Assembly (NCBI GenBank): GCA_028561875.1
Contig: JAQQTI010000001.1
Coordinates: 186,001-250,000 of the forward strand
Length of the DNA stretch: 64,000 nucleotides
From: Methanomassiliicoccaceae archaeon COG_1
GTDB taxonomy: Archaea > Thermoplasmatota > Thermoplasmata > Methanomassiliicoccales > Methanomethylophilaceae
Reading direction: 5' to 3'
Every line of letters starts with the position of its first letter. Position 1 is the stretch's first letter. Positions 1 through 8,427 of the stretch are shown here, piece by piece. Under the pieces are notes generated by a model that did not search any database, was not told the DNA's origin, and worked only from the letters and a program-made list of their open reading frames with translations. The position numbers and the translations under genes are program-made.

Positions 1-2
1 AA

Positions 3-1580
3 GTACTCGGCGTCTCCAAGGATGCTACCCCCGACGAGATCAAGAGGGCGTATCGCGGCCTGGCGAAGAAATACCACCCGGACGTCTCCACCGAGCCGAA
101 GGAGGTCGCGGAGGCTAAGTTCAAGGGCATCTCCGAGGCCTACGAGGTCCTCTCCGACGCCGAGAAGCGCAGACTGTACGACCAGTACGGCCATGCCGGC
201 GTCGACGGAAGCTTCGGTCAGGGCGGCTTCACCTGGGACGACTTCACACACGCCGAAGACATCTCGGACATCTTCGGGGACCTCTTCGGCAGCATGTTCG
301 GCGGGGGCTACCGCCGCACGGCGGGCCCAGGCGGGCCCCGCGCCGGCGACTCCCTCCGCTACGACCTCGAGGTGGACCTCGCGGATGTACTGCACGGCAA
401 GAATGCGCAAATCAACGTCTCCCATGCCGTGGAGTGCTCTGACTGCCGCGGCACTGGCGGGAAGAACGGCAAGACCAAGACCTGCCCCGGCTGCGGCGGT
501 TCAGGGCAGGAGCAGACCGTCCGGCGGACGGCCTTCGGCAACATGGTTTCGGTCTCCCCCTGCTCCCACTGTGGCGGCACCGGGAGGTCCTACGACGAAG
601 TCTGCCCGACCTGCCGCGGCAAGGGCCGTCTGAATAAGATTGCGAAGGTCGCGGTCACCGTGCCCGCGGGTGTCGAGGACGGCATGAGGTTCCGCGTGAG
701 GGGCCAGGGCGATGCCGGTTACAACGGCGGGCCCCCCGGCGACCTCTATGTGGTTGTACACATCCGGTCCGTCACCGGCTTCGAACGCGACGGGGCCGAC
801 CTATGGATCAAGGGCGAGACCACCTATCCGCGTCTGGTCCTCGGCGGGAGCATAACCGTCAAGAACCTCGAAGGGCAGGACGTGGAGGTCACCATCCCCG
901 CGGGGACACAGGTCGGGGGGGTGCTGAAGGTATCCGGGCAGGGCCTGCCCTCTTTAGGCAGGGCGTTCCGCGGCAGCCTGTACATCCGTCTCGGGATCAC
1001 CGTGCCGAAGAGGACGACGGAGCTCGAGAAGGAGCTCCTCACCAAGCTAGATGCTGAGGCCGGGAGGAAGCCAAGAAAGAAGAACCTGAAGGATCGCCTG
1101 GGTGCGAGGCGATCCCGGCCCGGTGCGAAACCGGGGGAGAAGCACTTCACTCCATTACCCGAACATCGGATCTACGAAATGCGTGTTCTCGGGGATGAGC
1201 CTTTTGAGGTCGCCGTCGTGCTCGTCGACGGTCGACACCACCATGCTGAGGATTCCGTTGATGAGGTCCTGCGAGGGGCGGTAGTCCGCGGCGAACATGA
1301 AGTGGTACCTGTACATCACGCGCCCGGACTCAGGGTCGAGTATGAAGGCGCCGAAGTGCAGCCCTGCGTTGAGCTCGTTCAGGCCGTTGAGGATGTCCTT
1401 GTAGGATTCGATGGGGGCCTGGAGGTCCAGGAGGCTGTTGAAGCACAAGAACGGGTTCTCCTTGTCGACGGTGATCTCGACCTTGATGGGGAGGTCATCC
1501 CCCTGGAACGTCGAGTACACCGTGAAGATGTTGGCATCGGTCTTGTATTTGATCCCCTCCCCGTCAAGCGCCTTGCATAG
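3..1580 (+). CDS. dnaJ: Chaperone DnaJ (Hsp40), 5' end missing
   Basis: Co-chaperone of DnaK that binds unfolded polypeptides and stimulates DnaK ATPase. The frame is open from base 3, so the first few codons lie outside the window. Visible residues begin with a J domain carrying HPD at about residues 25-27, then a Gly/Phe-rich linker, four CxxCxGxG zinc motifs ([32 protein letters not shown]) and the two C-terminal substrate-binding beta domains. The family-like part ends near base 1105. No stop follows: the frame runs to a TAG at 1578-1580, antisense to the YbjN-like gene, so the last ~150 codons are doubtful. An out-of-frame TGA at 1087-1089 and two hairpins at 1091-1135 mark the likely original 3' end. 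Confidence 0.93.
   Translation, partial: VLGVSKDATPDEIKRAYRGLAKKYHPDVSTEPKEVAEAKFKGISEAYEVLSDAEKRRLYDQYGHAGVDGSFGQGGFTWDDFTHAEDISDIFGDLFGSMFGGGYRRTAGPGGPRAGDSLRYDLEVDLADVLHGKNAQINVSHAVECSDCRGTGGKNGKTKTCPGCGGSGQEQTVRRTAFGNMVSVSPCSHCGGTGRSYDEVCPTCRGKGRLNKIAKVAVTVPAGVEDGMRFRVRGQGDAGYNGGPPGDLYVVVHIRSVTGFERDGADLWIKGETTYPRLVLGGSITVKNLEGQDVEVTIPAGTQVGGVLKVSGQGLPSLGRAFRGSLYIRLGITVPKRTTELEKELLTKLDAEAGRKPRKKNLKDRLGARRSRPGAKPGEKHFTPLPEHRIYEMRVLGDEPFEVAVVLVDGRHHHAEDSVDEVLRGAVVRGEHEVVPVHHAPGLRVEYEGAEVQPCVELVQAVEDVLVGFDGGLEVQEAVEAQERVLLVDGDLDLDGEVIPLERRVHREDVGIGLVFDPLPVKRLA
1091..1135 (+). terminator. Two adjacent perfect hairpins at the end of dnaJ
   Basis: The first hairpin has a 9-bp stem (1091-1099 with 1107-1115, GGATCGCCT/AGGCGATCC) and a 7-base loop. 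The second has a 6-bp stem (1119-1124 with 1130-1135, CCCGGT/ACCGGG) and loop GCGAA. They lie where the DnaJ family normally ends, inside a frame that stays open. No U-tract follows, so the terminator role is inferred; they could be an mRNA-stabilising 3' structure. Confidence 0.4.
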
Positions 1581-1640
1581 GTCGCCGTAGACGGCCGACG
1601 GCGAGGTGGGCCTGTTCTTCTTCAGAGCGAGAAGTGACAT
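1155..1640 (-). CDS. YbjN-like / secretion-chaperone-fold protein
   Basis: A 161-residue soluble protein. The alternating pattern ([15 protein letters not shown], then a Phe-Asn-Ser-Leu segment, then [10 protein letters not shown] and VMYRYHF) resembles the YbjN family, small alpha/beta proteins with a type III secretion chaperone-like fold; a biochemical function is not established. It has a normal start and a TAA stop at 1155-1157. A TATA-like element (minus strand, about 1660-1675) is roughly 27 bases from the ATG, fitting a leaderless transcript. It converges with dnaJ, whose open frame runs through nearly the whole gene in antisense. Confidence 0.6.
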   Translation of the reverse strand: MSLLALKKNRPTSPSAVYGDLCKALDGEGIKYKTDANIFTVYSTFQGDDLPIKVEITVDKENPFLCFNSLLDLQAPIESYKDILNGLNELNAGLHFGAFILDPESGRVMYRYHFMFAADYRPSQDLINGILSMVVSTVDEHDGDLKRLIPENTHFVDPMFG

Positions 1641-1835
1641 TGCGCATGAAACCCCTGTGAAGTATTAAAAAGAGGCAGTGCGCTGGATGGATATTTTGTA
1701 GCATCGTGCCCTATTTTGGGCCCAGGAAGCCATGCAGATTTCAGATGCCAGCGTTCGTATGCGCCGCTGAGCGGGGATCGGCCACGATCTTGGCGGCAAC
1801 TCACGCTTTTATAGCGCCAGAGCATGGCATGGGGC

Positions 1836-2816
1836 ATGGCTGGCGTCGAGACGTACCTGTGGGTCGTTTTCATCGTAGTCTTCGTGGTACTGATGTCCCT
1901 CGACCTCGGGCTGGTGGACCGCGGGGAGAAGCACATCGACGCAAGGAAAGCGTCGAAGATGGCGATCGCATATGTCGCCGTCGCCGTCGCCTTCGGCCTG
2001 CTGGTCTTTCAAGAGCTCGGTGCCGACCGTGCCGCGGAGTACTACGCGGCATACGCCATCGAGCTTTCGATGTCGGTGGACAACCTGTTCGTGTTCATAG
2101 TGATTTTCGCGGCCTTCCTCGTTCCCGAGGACGAGCAGCACCGGGTACTGTTCTGGGGCATCATGGGCGCTATATTTTTCCGTGCTGCCTTCATCATCGT
2201 CGGAGCGGAGTTGCTCGAGTCCTTCGATTGGATGATGTACGTTTTCGGCGCAGTGCTCCTTTATACTGCGTACAAGACCGCGTTCAAGAAGGAGAGGGAG
2301 AGGAAGACGGAGGACACTCTGCCGTTCAGGCTGAGCAGGAAGATCAAATCCACGCCGTACATACACGGGCCGAGTTTCTTCGTGAAGGAGAACGGGAAGA
2401 GGCTCGCCACGCCACTGTTCCTCTGCCTCATAGTGATCGAGGCCTCCGACCTTATGTTCGCCTTCGACTCCGTCCCTGCCGCGCTGGCGATCTCCACGGA
2501 CGTCTTCATCGTCTACACGTCGAACATCTTCGCCATCATGGGCCTGAGGTCGATGTATTTCGTGATCAGGGACGTGCTGGGCACCCTGTACTACCTAAAA
2601 TACGGCCTCGGCGCAATCCTCGCCTTCATCGGCGCGAAGATGATTCTCGCCGTCACCGGCATATTGCAGGTGGGCGTAGCGGAATCCCTGCTTTACATAA
2701 TCATAGTCCTGACTGCCACCGTCTCCGCGTCGGTCCTGTACTACAAGAGGCACGGGGGCCGGAGCTCGAAGGGAATGGAGGAGATCAGGCGCAAGCACTC
2801 CGGCGGGGAGGAATGA
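1836..2816 (+). CDS. TerC-family integral membrane protein
   Basis: Multi-pass membrane protein of the TerC/Alx family, linked in bacteria to tellurite resistance and manganese or metal export. About seven hydrophobic segments are visible. Both family signatures are present: ELSMSVDNLFVF in the first half and EASDLMFAFDSVPAAL in the second, whose acidic residues are thought to line the ion path. The TATA-like CTTTTATA at about 1806-1813 lies ~27 bases before the ATG at 1836, so I prefer this start to the in-frame ATG at 1824. The stop overlaps the next start as ATGA (2813-2816), implying translational coupling to the metallophosphoesterase homologue. Confidence 0.88.
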   Translation: MAGVETYLWVVFIVVFVVLMSLDLGLVDRGEKHIDARKASKMAIAYVAVAVAFGLLVFQELGADRAAEYYAAYAIELSMSVDNLFVFIVIFAAFLVPEDEQHRVLFWGIMGAIFFRAAFIIVGAELLESFDWMMYVFGAVLLYTAYKTAFKKERERKTEDTLPFRLSRKIKSTPYIHGPSFFVKENGKRLATPLFLCLIVIEASDLMFAFDSVPAALAISTDVFIVYTSNIFAIMGLRSMYFVIRDVLGTLYYLKYGLGAILAFIGAKMILAVTGILQVGVAESLLYIIIVLTATVSASVLYYKRHGGRSSKGMEEIRRKHSGGEE

Positions 2817-3970
2817 TCGCCGTCACCGGCCCCACCCGGAACGGGCTCGGCCGTCTTCTGAACGATCCTGTCATGCGCTCGATGGGGCCCGACGATTACC
2901 TCATCGTTCTCGGGGACTCCGGCGTCTTCGAGCCGCGCACGGCGGCGGGCGACAATGCCCGGAGGCTCAAGGTGCTGCCCTGCCGCATCCTCTTTATCGA
3001 GGGAGGCACCGACGACTACGATGCCATCGCCGACCAGCCGCGGACCCCATGGAACGGGGGGGCGGTCAATGCCGTCGCCCGTGGGGTGGCGAGGCTGTGC
3101 CGCGGATCGGTGTTCGACATAGGAGGGAGGATCATCCTCGCCTTCGGCGGGGCAACCACCCCGGGTCGGGACGACCTCGGGAAGTACCACACCTGGTGGC
3201 CGGAGCAGGACCCTGGGGAGGCGGAGATCCAGATGGCGATAGAGAACGCCGGCAAGGCCGGGGGCGTCGATTACATACTGTCCTGCGACTGCCCCGAGAG
3301 GTGGAAGGCAGAGGTCCCCGGAGCCGTCCTGGGGCTACCGTCCGGTCTCGCCGCGGACAGGCTACTCTCCTCGGTCTGCTACGGACGCTGGTACTTCTCC
3401 AACGGGTATGCTGACAAGGACCTCCGCACGGCTGGGGCGTACGCCGTGAACCAACGTGTGGTCCCGCTTGAGCGAAGGTTGCAATCCCCTGCGGTAGCAC
3501 CATCGGACGGGGGCAGAAGCGGGACGCCATCGGAAACGGCAGCACGCGGTCAGATTTCTGAGAAGGTATTTACCTGGAATCCGCATCGCTTCGATATGGC
3601 TGACGAGAAGGACGGGCTGACGGTGGCAAGGATCACCGCCGCCTCAATGATTAATTTCTGCTGCAACGCGGTGTCTCGCGCGAGCGATACCGAAGAGGGC
3701 AGCCCCTCGCGGCGCGCCAAGGTCGGGGACATGGACCACACCTTTCGGAATCTGAGGGCCAGCGCCGACAGGTGCAGAGAGTCAGAACCCGATGTATGCG
3801 AGATCCTTATGGTGGGCGTGAAGGCGTACGAGGCGTACAGGGCCAAGCACGATGCCGTCGAGGCGCTGCCGGCGGATGACGCCGCAAAAGCGAGGGCTAT
3901 AGCCGAGGCCGACGAGGAGATGGATCGCCTCGCTGCCGTTATGAATGGCCTTGTGGACTCTTTCCACTGA
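2813..3970 (+). CDS. Metallophosphoesterase-fold pseudoenzyme (metal ligands lost)
   Basis: The first ~220 residues follow calcineurin-like phosphoesterases almost motif by motif: LIVLGD, LFIEGG, WNGGAV, RGSVFDI, AFGGAT, TWWPEQ, VDYILS, YGRWYF, ending in VVPL. The metal-binding residues are replaced: D-x-H becomes GPTRN (residues 6-10), GNHE becomes GGTD (~64-67), T-H-C-x-P becomes SCDCP (~157-161) and G-H-x-H becomes SNGYA (~196-200). Only the Asp of LGD remains. Phosphatase activity is therefore unlikely and a binding or regulatory role is inferred. It is coupled to the TerC gene by ATGA. No stop occurs at the domain end (~3480); the frame continues into the helical protein starting at 3596, so this is either a fusion or a stop-loss. 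Confidence 0.75.
   Translation: MIAVTGPTRNGLGRLLNDPVMRSMGPDDYLIVLGDSGVFEPRTAAGDNARRLKVLPCRILFIEGGTDDYDAIADQPRTPWNGGAVNAVARGVARLCRGSVFDIGGRIILAFGGATTPGRDDLGKYHTWWPEQDPGEAEIQMAIENAGKAGGVDYILSCDCPERWKAEVPGAVLGLPSGLAADRLLSSVCYGRWYFSNGYADKDLRTAGAYAVNQRVVPLERRLQSPAVAPSDGGRSGTPSETAARGQISEKVFTWNPHRFDMADEKDGLTVARITAASMINFCCNAVSRASDTEEGSPSRRAKVGDMDHTFRNLRASADRCRESEPDVCEILMVGVKAYEAYRAKHDAVEALPADDAAKARAIAEADEEMDRLAAVMNGLVDSFH
3596..3970 (+). CDS. Small helical protein, possibly a separate gene
   Basis: In-frame ATG inside the preceding open frame, giving 124 residues (starts MADEKDGLTV, ends LVDSFH). A TATA-like GGTATTTACC at about 3564-3573 is centred ~27 bases before this ATG, the spacing seen at other starts in the window, so it is probably transcribed on its own. 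The sequence is largely alpha-helical with an acidic C-terminal half (KAYEAYRAKHDAVEAL, then a DDAAKARAIAEADEEMDRL stretch). I do not recognise the family. It ends normally with TGA at 3970. Confidence 0.5.
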   Translation: MADEKDGLTVARITAASMINFCCNAVSRASDTEEGSPSRRAKVGDMDHTFRNLRASADRCRESEPDVCEILMVGVKAYEAYRAKHDAVEALPADDAAKARAIAEADEEMDRLAAVMNGLVDSFH

Positions 3971-4066
3971 ACCCGCTTCAAATCACGGTGCGCTTCAGAC
4001 TTGCCGTGAGAACGCAAGAGGCGACGGTCCGGGGAGATGGCGCATTCACCAGCCCCGGGCGCGTTA

Positions 4067-4753
4067 TCACCAGGGGCCGATCGCTCCCTTGGCCAATCCG
4101 CCCAGGCGGTGGCCCCGGGGGAGGGGAAAACGATCTCGCTTCCGGCCAACGAAGGCCACCCAGTTCCTGTTAGGCTCGGTGAAAGTCTCCACCGACAGTC
4201 CGGCGGCCTCCATGTAGCCCTCCATGACGTCGTTGGGGACCACATTCATGTGGTACTCCTCGCAGGCCTTCTTCAGCTCCTCTTCGTTCCTTCCGTCGGG
4301 GTACTGTTCGGAGCATATGACGAGGCATCCGCCCCTTTTCACCATCGAGGCGGCTTTCGCGATGCTCTGCGGGAGGTCTGGCCAGAAGAAATAGGTCTCA
4401 AGGGCGGTGACGACGTCGAACACCTCCTTCTCGAAGGGGAGCTCGGCCACCGACGTCTTCTGGACCCTCATCCTGCCCCACTTCACGAACACCTCGTTCG
4501 TCTTGAGCGCCTCCTCCACGGAGACGTCAGATATGTCAACGCCGTCGATATGCGCGTTGGGGTAGGTGAGCATCAGCATACGCATGAGGCTCCCGCCGCC
4601 GCAGCCGATGTCGAGCACCCTCCTGGCTCCTCCGATGTGGGGGGAGCGGGACATCATCCACGAGGCGATCTCGCGGTGGTGCTCGTTCATCTTCGCTACG
4701 ACCGCCCTGCCTTCGTCACCCTGCGGGTTCATGTACTGGTCCTGCTCAGCCAT
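4067..4753 (-). CDS. Class I SAM-dependent methyltransferase
   Basis: Soluble Rossmann-fold methyltransferase of unknown substrate, about 228 residues. Motif I is RVLDIGCGGGSLMRML, followed by HIDGVDIS (acidic end of strand 2), a Phe-Asp-Val-Val-Thr-Ala-Leu-Glu motif IV and GGCLVICSEQY (motif V region). I start at MAEQDQY because the TATA box at 4785-4797 is ~37 bases upstream; an upstream in-frame start would lie across it. The last ~20 residues (Pro/Gly/Arg-rich) look like an extension past the domain. It is transcribed divergently from pncB from the same AT-rich element. Confidence 0.75.
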   Translation of the reverse strand: MAEQDQYMNPQGDEGRAVVAKMNEHHREIASWMMSRSPHIGGARRVLDIGCGGGSLMRMLMLTYPNAHIDGVDISDVSVEEALKTNEVFVKWGRMRVQKTSVAELPFEKEVFDVVTALETYFFWPDLPQSIAKAASMVKRGGCLVICSEQYPDGRNEEELKKACEEYHMNVVPNDVMEGYMEAAGLSVETFTEPNRNWVAFVGRKRDRFPLPRGHRLGGLAKGAIGPW

Positions 4754-4784
4754 GGCATCACCGATACGGCGTAGCCCCTGTTCG

Positions 4785-4797
4785 TATTTATACGCGC
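4785..4797. promoter_or_regulatory. Shared near-palindromic TATA box between methyltransferase and pncB
   Basis: CGTATTTATACG is nearly self-complementary, so a TATA motif can be read on either strand. The pncB ATG (4824) is ~34 bases to one side and the methyltransferase ATG (4753) ~37 bases to the other. No other AT-rich block exists in the 70-base gap, so one element probably serves both directions. Confidence 0.6.
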
Positions 4798-4823
4798 CAA
4801 GCGATGCGTGCGCTAGGACCGAG

Positions 4824-6824
4824 ATGAAGAGCGGCAATCCGTCCCTCCTTTGCGACTTTTACGAGTACACCATGGCCAACGGCTACGTGGAGAGCGGCAT
4901 CGAGGGCAGGGGGGCCGTCTTCGACATGTTCTTCCGCTCGGTGCCGGACGGCGGCGGATTCGCCATCATGGCCGGCGTGGAGCAGATGATTGAGAACATC
5001 AAGCACATGCGCTTCGAGGAAGGGGACATCGAGTACTTCCGCTCGAAGGGGATCTTCGGCGAGGGCTTTCTGCGGTATCTAAGGGACTTCAGGTTCACCG
5101 GCGACGTATACGCTGTGCCCGAGGGCACGCCGATCTTCCCCGGGGAACCAATAGTCACCGTCAAGGCGCCCGCCGCGCAGGCGCAGATGATGGAGACCCT
5201 CCTGCTGCTGACCATCAACCACCAGTCCCTAATAGCCACCAAGGCGAACAGGATCGTCCGCGCGGCCGAAGGCCGCGCTGTGGCGGAGTTCGGTTCGAGA
5301 CGGGCGCAGGGGAACGACGCCGCGGTGATGGGCGCCCGGGCGGCGTACATCGGCGGATGCGTAGGAACCGCATGTACGCTAGCCGACGAGCTGTACGGCG
5401 TGCCGGCGAGCGGCACCATGGCGCACTCGTGGGTGCTCATGTTCGACTCAGAATACGAGGCATTCGAGCGGTACTGCGAGATATACCCTGAGGCGGCGAC
5501 GCTGCTCGTGGACACCTACAACGTCCTCGAGTCGGGAATACCGAACGCGATAAGGGCGTTCGACGAGGTTCTGAGGCCGAGGGGGATAAAGACCTGCGGG
5601 ATTCGTATCGACTCCGGAGACCTGGCCTTCCTCACCGCAAAGGCGAGGGAGATGCTCGACGACGCGGGGTGGGAGGGATGCAGGATCATCGTCTCGAACT
5701 CCCTAGACGAGCACCTCATCCGTGACCTCGTCGAGCAGGGCGCGCGTATCGACTCGTTCGGGGTAGGCGACCACCTCATCACGTCCCACAGCTCCCCGGT
5801 GTTCGGCGGGGTGTACAAGCTCGCGGCTATCGAGAAGGACGGTGAGTACATCCCGAAGATCAAGGTCTCCGAGAACGTATCGAAGATCACCACGCCGGGC
5901 TTCAAGAAGGTCTACCGCCTCTACGACTCCGGCGGGAAGGCGATAGCGGATTACGTATGCCTGCGCGACGAGGTCATCGACGAGTCGAAGCCTTTGGAGA
6001 TATTCGATCCAGATGCGGATTGGAAGAGGAAGACCCTCACCGATTTCACGGCTAGGGAGCTCCTCGTGCCGATATTCGAAGACGGGAAGTGCGTCTATGA
6101 GAGCCCTTCGCTCCCCGAGATGAGGAGGCACTGCGCCGAGCAGGTGGACACGCTGTGGGACGAGGTTAAGAGGTTCGCCAACCCCCACCGTTACTACGTG
6201 GACCTGTCGCTGAAGCTGTGGGCCCTCAAGAGGGGCATGATCGACCAGGCCAGGAAAGGCCGATCAGCGCATTATCCTGTTGCCGGGACTCGGTTCGTGA
6301 TACTTCCCGGTGATGTTCTCGGGGGCGATCTTGAACACGATTGCGGCCGCGACCATCTTTTCGTTCATAGGGTCTTCGGAGCGTTCCGGCACTATCCTCT
6401 CGATGAGGGCGTGCAGCATCTCGGATTTCTTCCCCTCGTCCGTCACCTCGACCGCCCTCCCGCGGATGACGGCGCTGCGGTATGCCGCCGTCGTGTTGCA
6501 GGCGTCCGGTCCGAAGTTCTCGAACCCGCCGTCCTCGACGACGGTGAGGCAGACCCTCGGGTCCCTCGCTATGTTGAAGACCTTCTCGCCCCTCTTCCTC
6601 CCGTGGAAATAGAAATCGTCGCCGATGCGGACGATGTTAACGGGGGCGCCGTACGGGTATCCATCCTCTCCGATCGTGGAGACCACGCCGTAGCTGGATT
6701 TGTCCACGAGATCGTAGACCTGCTCCTTCGTCAGCGAGTACTTCTGCATGTTGGGTTCCATAGCTATCGGTGCGTAATCCCCTCTGAACGATATATCGGT
6801 TGCCTATCGGGCGAGGTGGGATGA
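4824..6824 (+). CDS. pncB: Nicotinate phosphoribosyltransferase
   Basis: Preiss-Handler NAD salvage: nicotinate + PRPP to nicotinate mononucleotide. The start MKSGNPSLLCDFYEYTMANG is typical. Family motifs include FGSRRAQGNDAAVMGARAAY, GGCVGTACT, SGTMAHSWV (His-containing loop), IRIDSGDLAFL and FGVGDHLITS. The family-like region ends near base 6262 (KLWALKRGMIDQARKGR), about 480 residues. No stop is present there, and the frame continues ~187 codons antisense to the FMN-barrel gene until 6824; that tail is probably not a domain. An out-of-frame TGA sits at 6238-6240. With aspartate dehydrogenase (49.1 kb) and NAD kinase (24.5 kb), this gene covers salvage, synthesis and phosphorylation of NAD. 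Confidence 0.93.
   Translation: MKSGNPSLLCDFYEYTMANGYVESGIEGRGAVFDMFFRSVPDGGGFAIMAGVEQMIENIKHMRFEEGDIEYFRSKGIFGEGFLRYLRDFRFTGDVYAVPEGTPIFPGEPIVTVKAPAAQAQMMETLLLLTINHQSLIATKANRIVRAAEGRAVAEFGSRRAQGNDAAVMGARAAYIGGCVGTACTLADELYGVPASGTMAHSWVLMFDSEYEAFERYCEIYPEAATLLVDTYNVLESGIPNAIRAFDEVLRPRGIKTCGIRIDSGDLAFLTAKAREMLDDAGWEGCRIIVSNSLDEHLIRDLVEQGARIDSFGVGDHLITSHSSPVFGGVYKLAAIEKDGEYIPKIKVSENVSKITTPGFKKVYRLYDSGGKAIADYVCLRDEVIDESKPLEIFDPDADWKRKTLTDFTARELLVPIFEDGKCVYESPSLPEMRRHCAEQVDTLWDEVKRFANPHRYYVDLSLKLWALKRGMIDQARKGRSAHYPVAGTRFVILPGDVLGGDLEHDCGRDHLFVHRVFGAFRHYPLDEGVQHLGFLPLVRHLDRPPADDGAAVCRRRVAGVRSEVLEPAVLDDGEADPRVPRYVEDLLAPLPPVEIEIVADADDVNGGAVRVSILSDRGDHAVAGFVHEIVDLLLRQRVLLHVGFHSYRCVIPSERYIGCLSGEVG
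6264..6761 (-). CDS. Pyridoxamine 5'-phosphate oxidase-like FMN-binding split barrel protein
   Basis: Flavin-binding split-barrel protein of the NimA / PNPOx-like group, about 165 residues. Visible hallmarks are GVVSTIGEDGYPYGAPVN near the N terminus, DDFYFHGRKRGEKVFNI and PRVCLTVVEDG, then YRSAVIRGRAVEV. Members reduce or bind small molecules with FMN or F420; the substrate cannot be told. The TATA-like GATATATC at about 6787-6795 lies ~27 bases from the ATG at 6761, supporting this start over the internal MQKYS. The stop is TGA at 6264. It converges with pncB, whose open frame covers it in antisense. Confidence 0.8.
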   Translation of the reverse strand: MEPNMQKYSLTKEQVYDLVDKSSYGVVSTIGEDGYPYGAPVNIVRIGDDFYFHGRKRGEKVFNIARDPRVCLTVVEDGGFENFGPDACNTTAAYRSAVIRGRAVEVTDEGKKSEMLHALIERIVPERSEDPMNEKMVAAAIVFKIAPENITGKYHEPSPGNRIMR

Positions 6825-7034
6825 GGAATCCGTAAGGGGGCCGCGGAGTTACCGTATTTCAGTTCCTGCTGTCTCTACGTCCCATAGGCCGGGGACGGAT
6901 GCCGCCGGCAAGCCGGAACCTCATTCCCTGTCGTAGAGGGGTCAGTCCAGGTCGATTACGGCGCAACAGCCTACGAACGCTTCGTTACGGAACCTCCTCG
7001 CCCCCTTGCTCATGCTGAAGCGGGATGTGCACGT

Positions 7035-7703
7035 TCAGAAACCGATCGAGGGCCCAACATCCGCCGGTTCGATGAGGTTCGACCGATTCTTCCGCTCAGC
7101 GAACGGGACGGAGAGGCACAGGCGCCTTCCGCAGACCCCCGTGCGGGGTATGGGCGCGTTGGTACGGACCCCTCTTCGGCGCCCCGCGAGCGAACATCGA
7201 TTTGACCTTTGTATACGCACGGATCGGCAGCAGAAAACGACCCATATCGCGATTGCAATGCATACGGCTGCCGACGCGACGGCCGGAGCAATCAGCACTA
7301 GGAGCCTAGTATTACTCCTCTGGCCTCTTCCTTCTTCGGGGGTCGGCGGTTCGACGACGGTCTTGACCCAATTTCCGCAGGCGTCGATGAGGCTCCTGTG
7401 GAATTCCCTCGTCTCCTTCTCGGTCGCGAGGTTGAACATCATGGTCCTTCCCTCCCCGTATCTCACGATGATGTACGCGGGCACCCTTTCGTCCATGGCG
7501 AGTTTGACGGTCCCGTACCCCTTCAAGGAGAACGTCCCGGAGGAATTGTGCAGGCCGCCGTATCCCCAGACGCGTATTCCGTTCTCTTTGAATCTCCCCG
7601 ATCTGCATTCGACGGCGGAGATTCCGGAAATGCGAGTCTTTACGTCCAGCATCGGTGCCTTCAGGGTAAGGCATCCATCAGTGATGTTGGCGGCCCTCTT
7701 CAT
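7035..7703 (-). CDS. Membrane-anchored protein with a PH-like domain
   Basis: About 222 residues. The N-terminal ~115 residues (IRVWGYGGLHNSSGTFSLKG, YGTVKLAMDE, VPAYIIVRYGEGRTMMFNL) resemble the bacterial PH-like domain (bPH_5 type), a membrane-associated beta sandwich of unclear ligand. One long hydrophobic segment (LLVLIAPAVASAAVCIAIAI) at ~133-158 is a probable membrane helix. The ~60 residues after it are Arg/Cys-rich and low in hydrophobic order, and may extend beyond the true end. An AT-rich stretch (~7722-7738) is ~27 bases from the ATG at 7703, which I take as the start. Confidence 0.5.
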   Translation of the reverse strand: MKRAANITDGCLTLKAPMLDVKTRISGISAVECRSGRFKENGIRVWGYGGLHNSSGTFSLKGYGTVKLAMDERVPAYIIVRYGEGRTMMFNLATEKETREFHRSLIDACGNWVKTVVEPPTPEEGRGQRSNTRLLVLIAPAVASAAVCIAIAIWVVFCCRSVRIQRSNRCSLAGRRRGVRTNAPIPRTGVCGRRLCLSVPFAERKNRSNLIEPADVGPSIGF

Positions 7704-7757
7704 GTTGAGGATATCGGGGCAGGGAATTTTACTTTTTTTCATCCCGGGAAAAGTTTG

Positions 7758-8046
7758 TTTTGAAAACGAATTGGGTTGGTAGATGCACGCCCGTCCGCAA
7801 TCGGATTCCCGGCCTCATCCCCGGGCGGCCACATCCCCTTGTCCTAACCATCTCCGCCGCCCTCATTTCAGAGGCCGTCCCCTCTGTCAGATTCCAAGCA
7901 GGCGCTTCACTTCCCCCTGTCGGTATCCTTTTCGACATGCTTGGCACATCCCGGCAAGGGTCCCGCTTCCCCGACGAGCGGGTTTTGCAGACGGACGCCG
8001 GACCCGGTTCCGGCCCGGCGTCCCTCAACTCAACTCGTTTTCAAAA
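7758..8046. mobile_element. MITE-like element with 21-base terminal inverted repeats
   Basis: The 21 bases at 7758-7778 and the reverse complement of 8026-8046 agree at 19 of 21 positions (core TTTTGAAAACGA). TTG flanks both sides (7755-7757 and 8047-8049), a possible 3-base target duplication. The 289-base interior is GC-rich, and I see no convincing protein on either strand. Size, inverted ends and lack of coding potential fit a miniature inverted-repeat element moved in trans; no transposase is in the window. Confidence 0.45.
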
Positions 8047-8341
8047 TTGGGAGTAAAAGGCCCCTCGTCGAAACCATGCCAATCCAAGGCGAATACAGGC
8101 TTTTTTCGAGATCGACGTTTCCAGATCATGGAGTGCAATGACTCTCAGATGCCCAAGGGGTTCGAGAGCAGGCGCGTAGCGCTAACGGAGGACAGATGGG
8201 GCACGGGGATTCGTGGAAGTCTCCACGAAACACCTCAACAGCACCGTGGGAATCAGCAGTCTTGCCACTCTTTTCGCGGGAGGACGGGCCTTCATGGCAA
8301 GATGGCCACTCCTCGCTATGATAGGGGCCAGAATGTGATAT
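8047..8341. other. Non-coding stretch with a perfect hairpin
   Basis: No credible gene here. An 8-bp perfect hairpin lies at 8210-8229 (TTCGTGGA/TCCACGAA, 4-base loop). Further downstream TTGCCA (~8260) and TGGCAA (~8295) can pair over a longer loop. A small RNA or the 3' end of a degraded element is possible, but no promoter was found. Confidence 0.3.
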
Positions 8342-8427
8342 TGGCGCCGAGGGAGAGATTCGAACTCCCGAGGTCAGAGACCAGCGGTTTTCGAGACCGC
8401 CGCCATACCGGGCTTGGCTACCTCGGC
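8342..8427 (-). tRNA. tRNA-Ser (CGA)
   Basis: Acceptor GCCGAGG pairs with CCTCGGC, discriminator G, and CCA is encoded (8342-8344). The anticodon stem GCGGT/ACCGC closes loop CTCGAAA, giving anticodon CGA. A long variable arm and a T-arm containing GTTCGAATC fit a class II serine tRNA. A TATA element (GTTAAATACGG on the minus strand, ~8448-8458) lies ~26 bases upstream. Confidence 0.93.
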
